Positions 6,953 through 14,704 of a DNA stretch of 14,793 bases are shown piece after piece (position 1 is the first letter of the stretch; each line of letters begins with the position of its first letter). Under the pieces are notes generated by a model. It was given only the letters and a program-made list of their open reading frames with translations, ran no database searches and was not told the DNA's origin. The position numbers were made by a program, and so were the translations under genes. The stretch covers positions 1 through 14,793 of the forward strand of contig JAJKJG010000403.1 in assembly GCA_021154065.1 (NCBI GenBank), written 5' to 3'. Source of the stretch: Methylobacterium sp. GTDB lineage: Bacteria; Pseudomonadota; Alphaproteobacteria; Rhizobiales; Beijerinckiaceae.

Positions 6953-8005
6953 ATGACGGCGTTCAAGGAGCGGGTGTTTTCCGGCGTGCAGCCGACCGGG
7001 AACCTGCATCTCGGCAACTATCTCGGCGCGATCAAGCGCTTCGTCGCACTGCAGGATTCCTATGAGTGCATCTATTGCGTCGTCGACATGCACGCGATCA
7101 CCCAGCCGGTCGCGGTCTGGGGCGGCCCGAAGGAGCTGATGAGCCAGACGCGGGAAGTCACCGCCGCCTTCCTCGCCGCCGGCATCGACCCGAAGAAGCA
7201 CATCGTCTTCAACCAGAGCCAAGTGCCGGAGCACGCCGAGCTCGCCTGGGTCTTCAACTGCATCGCCCGGCTCGGCTGGCTCAACCGCATGACCCAGTTC
7301 AAGGAGAAGGCCGGCAAGGACCGCGAGAACGCGTCGATCGGGCTGTACGACTATCCGGTGCTGATGGCGGCCGACATCCTCGCCTACCGGGCGACCCATG
7401 TGCCGGTCGGCGAGGATCAGAAGCAGCACCTCGAGCTCACCCGCGACATCGCCCAGAAGTTCAACAACGACTTCGCCGAGTCGATCGCGGCGCGCGGGTT
7501 CGGGGACGCCTTCTTTCCAGTGACCGAGCCGCTCATCGGCGGCCCGGCGGCCCGCGTGATGTCGCTCCGCGACGGCACCAAGAAGATGTCGAAGTCCGAC
7601 CCCTCCGACAATTCACGCATCAACCTGACGGACGATGCCGATGCCGTCGCCCAGAAGATCCGCAAGGCGAAGACCGATCCCGAGCCGCTGCCGTCCGAGG
7701 AAAAGGGGCTCGAAAGCCGGCCCGAGGCGGACAACCTCGTCGGCATCTTCGCGGCCTTGAAAGGCGTCGCGAAAGCCGACGTCCTCGCCGATTACGGCAA
7801 CGCACAGTTCTCGACCTTCAAGAGCGCCCTCGTCGACCTCGCCGTCGACAAGATGGGGCCGATCGGCGCCGAGATGAAACGCCTCACCGCCGACCCGGGC
7901 CACATCGACGCGATCCTCTCGGACGGCGCTGCTCGAGCCGGGGTCATCGCTCGCGAGACGATGGCGGCCGTGAAGGACATCGTCGGGTTCGTCCGCGGCA
8001 CGTAG
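6953..8005 (+). CDS. trpS: Tryptophan--tRNA ligase
   Basis: TrpS attaches tryptophan to tRNA(Trp) using ATP, in the cytoplasm. The 350-residue protein is a complete class Ic synthetase. It has [14 protein letters not shown] at 9-22, where HLGN is the HIGH motif, then [57 protein letters not shown], and the KMSKS loop at 211-215. A ribosome site, GGAG at 6943-6946, lies six bases before the ATG. murJ ends 58 bp upstream and hisB starts 81 bp downstream. The murJ-trpS pairing is familiar in Hyphomicrobiales. Nothing in the sequence suggests attenuation or a T-box. Confidence 0.98.
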   Translation: MTAFKERVFSGVQPTGNLHLGNYLGAIKRFVALQDSYECIYCVVDMHAITQPVAVWGGPKELMSQTREVTAAFLAAGIDPKKHIVFNQSQVPEHAELAWVFNCIARLGWLNRMTQFKEKAGKDRENASIGLYDYPVLMAADILAYRATHVPVGEDQKQHLELTRDIAQKFNNDFAESIAARGFGDAFFPVTEPLIGGPAARVMSLRDGTKKMSKSDPSDNSRINLTDDADAVAQKIRKAKTDPEPLPSEEKGLESRPEADNLVGIFAALKGVAKADVLADYGNAQFSTFKSALVDLAVDKMGPIGAEMKRLTADPGHIDAILSDGAARAGVIARETMAAVKDIVGFVRGT

Positions 8006-8086
8006 CGCCCGGCTTCGCGCCGGCCAAGGTGGCCTTGCGGCCCCTCCCTTGCTAGAAGCCGTGCGACCGACAGCAAGGGTTTTGCC

Positions 8087-8674
8087 ATGCGCTCCGCGAG
8101 CGTCAGCCGCCGCACCGCCGAGACCGACGTTTCCGTGAGCCTGACCCTCGACGGCACCGGCAAGGCCGCGATCGCGACCGGCGTCGGCTTCCTCGACCAC
8201 ATGCTCGAGCTGTTCGCGCGTCACGGGCTGTTCGACCTGGAGGTGAAGGTCGAGGGCGACCTGCACGTCGACCAGCACCATACCACCGAGGATACCGGCA
8301 TCGCCGTCGGCCAAGCGTTCCTGAAGGCGCTCGGCGACAAGAAGGGCATCGCCCGCTACGCCGACCTGCACCTGCCGATGGACGAGACCCTCTCGCGCGT
8401 CGCCCTCGACATCTCGGGCCGACCGTTCATCGTCTTCAAGGCCGAGTTCCCGGCCGAGAAGATCGGCGCCTTCGACACCGAGCTCGTGCGCGAGTGGTTC
8501 CAGGCCTTCGCCATGAACGGCGGCGTGACCCTGCACGTCGAGGCGCTGTACGGCGACAACAGTCACCATATCGCCGAGAGCTGCTTCAAGGGCTTGGCCC
8601 GGGCGCTGCGCAAGGCGGTGGCGCTCGATCCGCGCGAGGAAGGCCGCGTGCCGTCGACCAAGGGCATGCTCTGA
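8087..8674 (+). CDS. hisB: Imidazoleglycerol-phosphate dehydratase HisB
   Basis: HisB removes water from imidazole-glycerol phosphate to give imidazole-acetol phosphate in histidine synthesis. The 195-residue protein is the monofunctional dehydratase, without the phosphatase domain seen in enterobacteria. The metal-binding signatures are clear: [29 protein letters not shown] and [20 protein letters not shown], giving the two manganese sites. A ribosome site AAGGG lies seven bases before the ATG. It opens the histidine cluster, and the DUF2628 gene starts 13 bp after its stop. A short CCGGC/GCCGG hairpin (about 8009-8023) in the gap after trpS has no T-run. Confidence 0.97.
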   Translation: MRSASVSRRTAETDVSVSLTLDGTGKAAIATGVGFLDHMLELFARHGLFDLEVKVEGDLHVDQHHTTEDTGIAVGQAFLKALGDKKGIARYADLHLPMDETLSRVALDISGRPFIVFKAEFPAEKIGAFDTELVREWFQAFAMNGGVTLHVEALYGDNSHHIAESCFKGLARALRKAVALDPREEGRVPSTKGML

Positions 8675-8687
8675 AGGGTCTGTTGCG

Positions 8688-9173
8688 ATGAAAACCTACA
8701 CCCTGCACGTCGCCGCCGCTCCCGGGGACGCCGGGACGCTCGAGCGCGCCGTCCTCGTCAAGGACGGCTTTTCCTGGGGGGCGTTCGTCTTCTCGTTTTT
8801 CTGGTTCTTCGCCCACAGGCTCTGGATCGCCGGGCTGATCGTGCTCGTCGCCGCCGCCGCGCTCGGTGTATCGGTCCAGCTGCTGCGCGTCGGCGCGGGC
8901 GCAGGCGTCTCGGCCGCGTTCCTGTTCGCGGTGCTGGTCGGGCTCGAGGCGAACAGCCTGCGCCGCTGGACGCTCGCGCGAAGCGGCCGCCCCGCCGTCG
9001 ACGTGGTTAGGTCCTGCGATCGGGAGGAAGCCGAGACCAAGGCGTTCGCCCGCTGGCTCGGCGAAGCCCCCTCCGGCCCTGCGGCTCCGGCTTGGCGCGC
9101 CGCCGCGCAGACGGCCTATCGCGGGCCCGAGCCGGTGATCGGGCTGTTCCCGGAAGCGGAGCGGACGCGGTGA
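8688..9173 (+). CDS. DUF2628 domain membrane protein
   Basis: This 161-residue protein resembles DUF2628, a family of unknown function. After a short N-terminal strand (MKTYTLHVA) comes the family's typical [22 protein letters not shown], then two hydrophobic stretches (about 47-63 and 70-87) that look like membrane helices, and [16 protein letters not shown] near the end of the domain. The C-terminal 60 residues are polar and alanine-rich. It most likely sits in the inner membrane. It lies between hisB and hisH, and its TGA overlaps the hisH GTG start (GTGA, 9170-9173), so hisH translation may depend on it. I recall the same position in other Hyphomicrobiales. No link to histidine synthesis is visible in the sequence itself. 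Confidence 0.85.
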   Translation: MKTYTLHVAAAPGDAGTLERAVLVKDGFSWGAFVFSFFWFFAHRLWIAGLIVLVAAAALGVSVQLLRVGAGAGVSAAFLFAVLVGLEANSLRRWTLARSGRPAVDVVRSCDREEAETKAFARWLGEAPSGPAAPAWRAAAQTAYRGPEPVIGLFPEAERTR

Positions 9174-9820
9174 GCGTCGCGATCATCGATTACGGCTCGG
9201 GCAACCTGCACTCGGCCCGTAAGGCTTTCGAGCGTGCCGCCCGCGAAGCCGGCGTCGACGAGGAGATCGTCGTCACCTCCGATCCGGCGGCGGTCGCGAA
9301 GGCCGACCGCATCGTCCTCCCCGGCGTCGGCGCGTTTGCGGACTGCCGCCGCGGCCTCGACGGCGTCGACGGCATGGTCGACGCCATGACCGAGGCCGTG
9401 CGCCGCAATGGGCGGCCGTTCTTCGGCATTTGCGTCGGCATGCAGCTGATGGCGAGCCGCGGCCTCGAATACGAGACCACCCTCGGCCTCGACTGGATCG
9501 GCGGGGACGTCAAGCCGATCGAGCCGGAGGACGCCGGGCTAAAGATCCCGCATATGGGCTGGAACACGCTTCATCCCCAGCGCGAGCACCCGCTGCTCGA
9601 CGACATCGAGACCGGCCCGAACGGGCTCCACGCCTATTTCGTGCACTCCTTCGCGCTCGACCCGAAGAACCAGGACGAGGTCATGGCCGTGACCGACTAC
9701 GGCGGTCCGCTGACCGCCGTCGTCGCGCGGGACAACATGGCCGGCACGCAATTCCATCCGGAGAAGAGCCAGAAGCTCGGCCTGGCGCTGATCGCGAACT
9801 TCCTGAAGTGGCGGCCTTGA
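9170..9820 (+). CDS. hisH: Imidazole glycerol phosphate synthase glutaminase subunit HisH
   Basis: HisH hydrolyses glutamine and passes ammonia to HisF. The 216-residue protein is a class I glutamine amidotransferase with the catalytic triad C88 (in [11 protein letters not shown]), H196 and E198 (in GTQFHPEKS). The N-terminal YGSGNLHS and LPGVGAF segments are also characteristic. I chose the GTG at 9170 because the conserved N-terminus [12 protein letters not shown] begins there and the GTGA overlap with the previous stop suits coupling. The frame is open further upstream, but those residues are not family-like. The end overlaps the likely hisA start by four bases. Confidence 0.96.
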   Translation: MSVAIIDYGSGNLHSARKAFERAAREAGVDEEIVVTSDPAAVAKADRIVLPGVGAFADCRRGLDGVDGMVDAMTEAVRRNGRPFFGICVGMQLMASRGLEYETTLGLDWIGGDVKPIEPEDAGLKIPHMGWNTLHPQREHPLLDDIETGPNGLHAYFVHSFALDPKNQDEVMAVTDYGGPLTAVVARDNMAGTQFHPEKSQKLGLALIANFLKWRP

Positions 9821-10563
9821 TCCTGTTTCCGGCGATCGATCTCAAGGACGGCCGCTGCGTGCGGCTCGTCCAGGGCGACATGGAGCAGGCGACGGTGTTC
9901 GGCGACGATCCGGCGGCGCAAGCCGCGAGCTTCGAAGCGCAAGGCTTCGAATGGCTCCACGTCGTCGATCTCGACGGCGCCTTCGCCGGCAAGCCCATGA
10001 ACGCGAATGCGGTCGATGCGATCCTGCGGCGCGTGACGATCCCGGTGCAGCTCGGCGGCGGCATCCGCGACATGAAGACCGTCGAGGGCTGGCTCGCCAA
10101 AGGCGTCGCGCGGATCATCATCGGCACGGCGGCGGTGCGCGATCCGGACTTCGTGCGCGAGGCGGCGCGTCGGCATCCGGACAGGATCGCGGTCGGCATC
10201 GACGCCAAGGATGGGCGTGTCGCAGTCGAAGGCTGGGCCCAGACCTCCAGCATGACCGCCGACGAGCTCGGCCGGCGCTTCGAGGATGCCGGCGTCGCCG
10301 CGATCGTCTACACCGACATCGCCCGCGACGGCGTCCTGAAGGGCCTCAACATTCCGATGACCCTCGCCCTCGCCGATGCCGTCTCGATCCCGGTGATCGC
10401 CTCGGGCGGTCTCGCCTCGATCAGCGACGTCGAGCGCCTGCTCGAGCGCGACTGCGCCAGGCTTGCCGGCGCGATCACCGGACGCGCCCTCTATGACGGG
10501 CGGATCGACCCCAAGGAGGCGCTGAGCCTGATCGAGCAGTCCCGGCAAGCTGTGGTAAGGTGA
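9817..10563 (+). CDS. hisA: ProFAR isomerase HisA
   Basis: HisA is the (beta/alpha)8-barrel isomerase that converts ProFAR to PRFAR, the substrate of HisHF. The catalytic aspartates are D8 in PAIDLKDG and D129 in VGIDAKDG. The phosphate-binding segments LGGGIRD, IIGTAAV and IASGGLAS, then [10 protein letters not shown], complete the 248-residue barrel. The start chosen is a TTG at 9817, giving MILFPAIDL exactly as in relatives I recall and overlapping the hisH stop (TTGA). A GTG at 9808 in the same frame would add three residues and is the main alternative; neither has a good ribosome site. The DUF29 gene begins 15 bp downstream. Confidence 0.95.
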   Translation: MILFPAIDLKDGRCVRLVQGDMEQATVFGDDPAAQAASFEAQGFEWLHVVDLDGAFAGKPMNANAVDAILRRVTIPVQLGGGIRDMKTVEGWLAKGVARIIIGTAAVRDPDFVREAARRHPDRIAVGIDAKDGRVAVEGWAQTSSMTADELGRRFEDAGVAAIVYTDIARDGVLKGLNIPMTLALADAVSIPVIASGGLASISDVERLLERDCARLAGAITGRALYDGRIDPKEALSLIEQSRQAVVR

Positions 10564-10578
10564 GCGCGGAGGTTCGAG

Positions 10579-11058
10579 ATGCCGCTCGCAAAACCGAAGG
10601 AACCGGCCGCTTCGCCGCCGTCCCGAGCGGCCTACGAGGCCGACTTCTACGCTTGGGCCCAGGAGCAAGGCGTATTGCTGCGCACCGGTCGCCTCGACGC
10701 ACTGGATCGCGAGAATCTAGCCGAGGAGATCGAGACGTTGGGGCTTAGCGAATTTCCGACGCTGGTGAGCTTCTATGAGCTGGTCCTGCTCCACATGCTG
10801 AAATGGGACTACCAGCCGTCGAAGCGAACGCGGGGCTGGGCCGGATCAATCGCGGTACACCGAAAGCACGCGGAGCAGACTCTGACCGACAACCCGAGCT
10901 TGAAGAGTCGCCTCGATGAAGCGTTCGAGCGGGCTTACGATCTCGCCAGACTTCAAGCTGCTACGGAGACTGGGATCCCGCTTCGCACCTTTCCGGAGGC
11001 GTGCCCTTTCAGCCGCGAAGACATTCTCGGCCGCGACTTTCCCGTCGACGACGACTGA
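10579..11058 (+). CDS. DUF29 family protein
   Basis: This 159-residue protein matches the DUF29 pattern: [26 protein letters not shown], a central helix [40 protein letters not shown] and a C-terminal [20 protein letters not shown]29 proteins are mostly helical and common in cyanobacteria and some proteobacteria, often in several copies; I know of no established function. It has the best ribosome site of the cluster, GGAGG at 10568-10572, six bases before the ATG. Hand count over 10741-10980 gives 60% GC, against about 72% in hisA (10021-10140) and 70% in hisF (11101-11160). This suggests later arrival between hisA and hisF. No transposase or direct repeats are seen nearby. Confidence 0.88.
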   Translation: MPLAKPKEPAASPPSRAAYEADFYAWAQEQGVLLRTGRLDALDRENLAEEIETLGLSEFPTLVSFYELVLLHMLKWDYQPSKRTRGWAGSIAVHRKHAEQTLTDNPSLKSRLDEAFERAYDLARLQAATETGIPLRTFPEACPFSREDILGRDFPVDDD

Positions 11059-11062
11059 TCAG

Positions 11063-11839
11063 GTGCTCAAAATCCGCCTTATCCCCTGCCTCGACGTGAA
11101 GGACGGGCGCGTCGTCAAGGGCGTGAAGTTCGTCGAACTGCGCGACGCCGGCGATCCCGTCGAGGCGGCGAAGGCCTATGACGCAGCCGGCGCCGACGAG
11201 CTCTGCTTTCTCGACATCACCGCCTCGCACGAGGACCGCGGCATTCTCCTCGACGTCGTCCGGCGCACGGCCGAGGCCTGCTTCATGCCGCTCACCGTCG
11301 GCGGTGGCGTGCGCGCCGTCGAGGATATTCGCAAGCTCCTCCTCGCCGGCGCCGACAAGGTGTCGATCAACACCGCGGCCGTCGCGAACCCTGAGTTCGT
11401 GCGCGAGGCGGCGGAGAAGTTCGGCAGCCAGTGCGTGGTCGTCGCGGTCGACGCCAAAAAGGTGTCGGGCCCGGGCGAGCGCGACCGCTGGGAGATCTTC
11501 ACCCATGGCGGACGCAAAGCGACCGGCATCGACGCCATCGCCTTTGCCGGCAAGGCGGCGGCGCGAGGCGCCGGCGAGCTTCTCGTCACCTCGATGGACC
11601 GCGACGGCACCAAGAGCGGCTACGACATCGCGCTGATCCGCGCGATCGCCGACGCGGTGCCGATCCCGGTGATCGCCTCCGGCGGCGTCGGCGACCTCGA
11701 CGATCTCGTCGAGGGGGTGCGCGACGGCCATGCCAGCGCGGTGCTCGCCGCCTCGATCTTCCATTTCGGGGAATATTCCATCGCGCAGGCGAAGGCGCAC
11801 ATGGCGCAGGCCGGCCTCGCGATGCGCATCGACGCGTGA
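11063..11839 (+). CDS. hisF: Imidazole glycerol phosphate synthase cyclase subunit HisF
   Basis: HisF uses ammonia from HisH to turn PRFAR into imidazole-glycerol phosphate and AICAR. The 258-residue barrel has the catalytic aspartates D11 (IPCLDVKDG) and D130 (VVAVDAKK), plus [38 protein letters not shown] and IASGGVG. The start is a GTG at 11063, giving [15 protein letters not shown], only four bases after the DUF29 stop and without a recognisable ribosome site. Its translation therefore probably relies on ribosomes finishing DUF29. The frame is open upstream to 10916 within DUF29, but those residues are not HisF-like. HisH is encoded about 1.2 kb upstream in the same cluster. Confidence 0.97.
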   Translation: MLKIRLIPCLDVKDGRVVKGVKFVELRDAGDPVEAAKAYDAAGADELCFLDITASHEDRGILLDVVRRTAEACFMPLTVGGGVRAVEDIRKLLLAGADKVSINTAAVANPEFVREAAEKFGSQCVVVAVDAKKVSGPGERDRWEIFTHGGRKATGIDAIAFAGKAAARGAGELLVTSMDRDGTKSGYDIALIRAIADAVPIPVIASGGVGDLDDLVEGVRDGHASAVLAASIFHFGEYSIAQAKAHMAQAGLAMRIDA

Positions 11840-11845
11840 TCCGGA

Positions 11846-11873
11846 CGTCATGGCGGGCTTGACCCGGCTATCT
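11846..11873. repeat. Degenerate REP-like palindrome with CTTGA loop
   Basis: Just after hisF the sequence CGTCATGGCGGGCTTGACCC followed by GGCTATC has GGG and CCC arms around a CTTGA loop. It resembles a repeat I recall from Bradyrhizobium and related genomes (ATGGCCGGG, CTTGA, CCCGGCCAT), with one C missing on the left and one change on the right. It shares its loop and flanking bases with the perfect palindrome at 1984-2002. It has no T-run, so a role as terminator is unlikely. Membership in a dispersed family is inferred from memory. Confidence 0.5.
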
Positions 11874-11890
11874 TGATGTCAAAGGGTGCG

Positions 11891-11924
11891 CGGCCCCTCC
11901 CCTTGGTCCCGGGGGGGCGGGCCG
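11891..11924. repeat. GC-rich inverted repeat before hisE
   Basis: CGGCCCCTCCCC (from 11891) can pair with GGGGGGGCGGGCCG (11911-11924) over roughly 12-14 positions with one mismatch and some G-T pairs, leaving a loop of about six bases. It lies 17 bp before the hisE ATG, in the 101-bp gap after hisF. No T-run follows. It might slow transcription, protect mRNA ends or be a second repeat element. Confidence 0.35.
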
Positions 11925-11940
11925 GGAACGACGCTGTTCA

Positions 11941-12270
11941 ATGATCCAAGCCGCCAGCTTCACGCTTGCCGACCTTGCCCGCATCGTCGCTGAGCGGGCC
12001 GAGGCCGCGCCGGATCAGTCCTACACGGCGAAGCTCCTCGCCAAGGGCACCGCCGCGGCGGCGAAGAAGCTCGGCGAGGAGGCGGTCGAGGCGGTGATCG
12101 CGGCGGTCGAGGGCGACCGCGCCGGTCTCGTCGCGGAGGCCGCCGACGTACTCTACCATTTGCTGGTTGTGCTCAGATCGCGCGATGTGCCACTGGATGC
12201 GGTCATGAACGAGCTCGAGCGCCGCACCGCCCAATCCGGTCTCGCCGAGAAGGCGTCGCGCCCGCGATGA
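11941..12270 (+). CDS. hisE: Phosphoribosyl-ATP pyrophosphatase HisE
   Basis: HisE hydrolyses phosphoribosyl-ATP to phosphoribosyl-AMP, the second step of histidine synthesis. The 109-residue protein is the stand-alone form, not fused to HisI. It is an all-helical MazG-like fold with the metal-binding acidic motif [14 protein letters not shown] (about residues 42-55) and [13 protein letters not shown] (about 66-78). [10 protein letters not shown] just before is also typical. The ATG at 11941 gives the usual length; no strong ribosome site precedes it, and a GC-rich inverted repeat ends 16 bases upstream. Its stop overlaps the coaA start (ATGA at 12267-12270), an arrangement I recall from related bacteria. 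Confidence 0.96.
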   Translation: MIQAASFTLADLARIVAERAEAAPDQSYTAKLLAKGTAAAAKKLGEEAVEAVIAAVEGDRAGLVAEAADVLYHLLVVLRSRDVPLDAVMNELERRTAQSGLAEKASRPR

Positions 12271-13253
12271 CGGCGTTGTCGCCCCAGGCGGCGCCGGACG
12301 AGCGGGCCTTGGACAACGACCTGGCGCCGTACCGGATCTTCACCCGCGAGCAATGGGCGAAGCTGCGCGCCGACACGCCGATGACGCTCACCGCCGACGA
12401 GGTGATGCGGCTCCAGTCTCTCAACGATCCAATCGGCCTCGAGGAGGTGGTCGCGATCTACCTGCCGCTGTCGCGTCTCCTGTCCCTCTACGTCGCCGCG
12501 ACGCAGGGGCTGTTCCGGGCGACGCAGCGCTTCCTCCTCGCCGAGAACGAGGGCAAGGTCCCCTACATCATCGGCGTCGCGGGCTCGGTCGCGGTCGGCA
12601 AGTCGACCACCGCCCGCGTCCTGAAGGCGCTCCTCGCGCGCTGGCCCAATACGCCCAAGGTTGACCTCATCACCACCGACGGCTTTCTTCTGCCGAACGC
12701 CGAGCTCTCACGGCTCGGGTTCATGGAGCGCAAGGGCTTCCCCGAGAGCTACGACACCGGCAAGCTTCTGCACTTCCTCGCCGACATCAAGGCCGGCAAG
12801 CGCAACGTCCGGGCGCCGCTCTACTCGCACCTCGTCTATGACGTGGTGCCGGGCGAGGAGACGGTCGTCGATCGGCCGGACATCCTCATCGTCGAAGGCT
12901 TGAACGTGCTCCAGCCGGCGCGGCTGCCGAAGGACGGCACCGCGATCCCGTTCGTCTCGGATTACTTCGACTTCTCGGTCTATCTCGACGCCGACGAGCA
13001 CGACCTCCACCGCTGGTATGTGAGCCGCTTCCTCAAACTGCGGCAGACCGCGTTTCGCGACCCGCTGTCCTTCTTCCGCAAATATGCCGAGCTCTCGGAA
13101 GAGGATGCGATCGACACCGCCGACGGGCTCTGGACCCGGATCAACCTCGCGAACCTGCGTGAGAACATCGTGCCGACCCGTCAGCGGGCGAGTCTGATCC
13201 TTCGCAAGGGGCCGAGCCACCGCATCGAGCAGGTCGCCCTGCGTCGGCTTTAG
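12267..13253 (+). CDS. coaA: Type I pantothenate kinase CoaA
   Basis: CoaA phosphorylates pantothenate, the first and usually rate-controlling step of coenzyme A synthesis. The 328-residue protein has the prokaryotic type I layout: [14 protein letters not shown], then the P-loop GSVAVGKST at 106-114 within [19 protein letters not shown], then [43 protein letters not shown], and [15 protein letters not shown] with conserved basic residues, ending in [19 protein letters not shown]. In the E. coli enzyme feedback by CoA uses residues around the P-loop; the same fold is expected here, but regulation is not shown by sequence. The start overlaps the hisE stop. No terminator with a T-run is seen after the stop. 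Confidence 0.97.
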   Translation: MTALSPQAAPDERALDNDLAPYRIFTREQWAKLRADTPMTLTADEVMRLQSLNDPIGLEEVVAIYLPLSRLLSLYVAATQGLFRATQRFLLAENEGKVPYIIGVAGSVAVGKSTTARVLKALLARWPNTPKVDLITTDGFLLPNAELSRLGFMERKGFPESYDTGKLLHFLADIKAGKRNVRAPLYSHLVYDVVPGEETVVDRPDILIVEGLNVLQPARLPKDGTAIPFVSDYFDFSVYLDADEHDLHRWYVSRFLKLRQTAFRDPLSFFRKYAELSEEDAIDTADGLWTRINLANLRENIVPTRQRASLILRKGPSHRIEQVALRRL

Positions 13254-13434
13254 TCGAACGGGTTTCGGGTCGGCTTGCTCACTGGAGCCGCCGCCGCCCT
13301 ACATGCCCACGGTCAGGGCGGCTACTTGCTTCGAGTGCTTCCATGCGGTGGGCGCACCGCCATGCGGCAGGCGGGAATCCAGTGAGCGAAGTGCCCGGAA
13401 AACGACGAAGCCAGGCCCATGTTCCGCCGCGGTG
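13254..13434. other. Intergenic DNA after coaA, no gene recognised
   Basis: This is the first part of the 449-bp gap between coaA and the adenosine kinase gene. The only clear structure is a hairpin with arms GCGGTG (13345-13350) and CACCGC (13355-13360). It has no T-run on either strand. Open frames crossing this stretch have no family-like features and look like chance frames in GC-rich DNA. Confidence 0.5.
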
Positions 13435-13464
13435 AAAAGAAAGAGCGGCCGCTGCCGGCCGCCC
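13435..13464 (-). terminator. Intrinsic terminator for the 38-residue peptide gene
   Basis: Read on the minus strand, GGGCGGCCG and CGGCCGCTC form a nine-base stem (one G-T pair) around a GCAG loop (13443-13464), followed at once by TTTCTTTT (13442-13435). This is a textbook rho-independent terminator shape. It lies 22 bases after the stop of the small minus-strand frame at 13487-13603. There is no T-run in the plus direction, so it does not serve coaA. Confidence 0.75.
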
Positions 13465-13486
13465 TCACTACCCATGTCCGGCAGGC

Positions 13487-13603
13487 CTAGAGGCTGCCGA
13501 GAAACACCATGGCGATCGACAGGATCGTCGTCGATGCAAGAAAGCCGACGGAGGCTCGCGCAAAAGAAGGTTGGGGCGAGAGCCCCACGGACGTGGTTTC
13601 CAT
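13487..13603 (-). CDS. Small predicted membrane peptide, 38 residues
   Basis: The ATG at 13603 opens a 38-codon frame ending in TAG at 13489-13487. The peptide starts METTSVGLSPQPSFARASVG and its last 22 residues (17-38; ASVGFLASTTILSIAMVFLG, then SL) are hydrophobic enough for one membrane-spanning helix. A charged arginine sits just before the helix, as for a tail with the N-terminus inside. A strong intrinsic terminator follows 22 bases after the stop, and an EcfG-like promoter lies upstream, so the region has the layout of a complete one-gene unit. No clear ribosome site is seen for the ATG. A TTG at 13627 would give 46 residues. I do not recognise a family. Confidence 0.5.
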   Translation of the reverse strand: METTSVGLSPQPSFARASVGFLASTTILSIAMVFLGSL

Positions 13604-13638
13604 GTTGATGCCCGGGTAATTGTCCAAGTTCCCCGATC

Positions 13639-13663
13639 AACCCCGAGCTCCGGGCCTGGTTCC
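13639..13663 (-). promoter_or_regulatory. Possible EcfG-type stress promoter for the small peptide gene
   Basis: On the minus strand GGAAC (13663-13659) is followed after 16 bases by GGTT (13642-13639). The EcfG consensus is GGAAC, 16-17 bases, CGTT, so one base differs. It would start transcription about 30 bases before the ATG at 13603. The spacing is the same as in the candidate before the usp gene. This is a motif match by eye only. Confidence 0.35.
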
Positions 13664-13679
13664 GAAGTAATCATGAAAC

Positions 13680-13699
13680 AAAAAACAGCGGCGAAGCTG
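13680..13699 (-). terminator. Weak intrinsic terminator after the adenosine kinase gene
   Basis: On the minus strand a short stem CAGC/GCTG with a six-base loop (13699-13686) is followed by six T residues (13685-13680). It begins four bases after the TAG stop. The stem is only four base pairs, so termination may be weak, but the T-run is rare in DNA of this composition and the position is right. Confidence 0.45.
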
Positions 13700-13702
13700 G
13701 AA

Positions 13703-14704
13703 CTAAGGCCAAAGCCCTTCCTGGCGGGCAAGCTCGGCGAGGCTCCGCTGCGGCCTCGCTCCGATATGCTGGATCACCTCGGCGGCCGCGAGTGCCCCGA
13801 GGCGGGCGCAACCTATATGGTCGAGGTCGCGGGAAAGCCCGGCGAGGAAGCCCGCGGCGAAGAGGTCGCCGGCGCCCGTCGTGTCGACGAGGCGCTCGAC
13901 CGGAAACGCCGGCACGGCCCGCGTCTCCTCGCGGGTCACGACGAGGGCGCCCTCCGCCGAGCGCGTCACGACGGCGACGACACCCTCCTGGCGCAGCGCC
14001 GCAAGGGCGGTCGCGTCGTCGCCGGTCTGGTAGAGGCTTCTCAGCTCGTGGATGTTGGCGAACAAGATGTCGAGGCTGCCGTCGCGCATCAGGCCGAGGA
14101 ACTCGTCGCGATAGCGATCGACGCAGAAGGGGTCGGACAGCGTCAACGCGACGGCGTTGCCGGCCTCGTGGGCGATCGTCACCGCCTTGCGGAAAGCGCG
14201 CTTTGCCTCCGGCGGATCCCACAGATAGCCCTCGAGATAGACGTAGCGGGCCGCCCGGACGGTGTGCGGATCGACGTCCTCCGGGGTGAGGTTTTGGCAG
14301 GCGCCGAGATAGGTGTTCATGGTGCGCTCGCCGTCCGGCGTCACCAGGATGAAGCTGCGCGCCGTTGCCGGCCCCTCGGTCGCGGACGGCACGTCGAAGC
14401 GGACGCCGATCGAGCGCAGATCGTGACCGTAGAGCCGGCCGAGCTCGTCATCCCGGACCTTGCCGATGAACGCCGCCTTGGCCCCGAGCGAGGCGACGCC
14501 GACCGCGGTGTTCGCCCCCGAGCCGCCGGAGATGACCGTCGTCGGCCCCATCGCCGCGTAGAGGTGCTCGGCGCGCGCCTCGTCGATGAGCTGCATCGCG
14601 CCCTTGTGCACGTTCTCGCGGGCGAGGAACGCCTCGTCGGTTCGGGCGATGACGTCGACGATGGCGTTGCCGATCGCGAGAACGTCGATCGAGGCGTTGT
14701 GCAT
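13703..14704 (-). CDS. Adenosine kinase-like sugar kinase (PfkB family)
   Basis: This 333-residue protein is a PfkB/ribokinase-fold kinase of the type annotated as adenosine kinase in Hyphomicrobiales; such enzymes phosphorylate adenosine to AMP. It has DVLAIGNAIVDVIAR at the start, PfkB signature 1 as GGSGANTAVGVASLG with AFIGKVRDD (about 60-86), PDGERTMNTYLGAC, YLEGYLWDPP, and signature 2 DTTGAGDLFAAGF with the catalytic aspartate near residue 280, followed by AAAEVIQHIGARP. I chose ATG 14704 because the conserved N-terminus begins there; a GTG at 14743 is in frame. Neither has a good ribosome site. A TTGACC (14762-14757, minus) could be a -35 box, but no -10 fits. Substrate is inferred from resemblance; other nucleoside or sugar kinases are possible. 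Confidence 0.9.
   Translation of the reverse strand: MHNASIDVLAIGNAIVDVIARTDEAFLARENVHKGAMQLIDEARAEHLYAAMGPTTVISGGSGANTAVGVASLGAKAAFIGKVRDDELGRLYGHDLRSIGVRFDVPSATEGPATARSFILVTPDGERTMNTYLGACQNLTPEDVDPHTVRAARYVYLEGYLWDPPEAKRAFRKAVTIAHEAGNAVALTLSDPFCVDRYRDEFLGLMRDGSLDILFANIHELRSLYQTGDDATALAALRQEGVVAVVTRSAEGALVVTREETRAVPAFPVERLVDTTGAGDLFAAGFLAGLSRDLDHIGCARLGALAAAEVIQHIGARPQRSLAELARQEGLWP

Noticed and set aside
5008..7017. Very long minus-strand frame opposite murJ
   Set aside because: Its product is charged and repetitive, the usual antisense image of a GC-rich gene, and murJ on the plus strand is unambiguous.
13299..13640. Minus-strand frame of 113 codons across the intergenic gap
   Set aside because: It has no family-like features and overlaps the small peptide gene and its terminator in another frame; it looks like chance.
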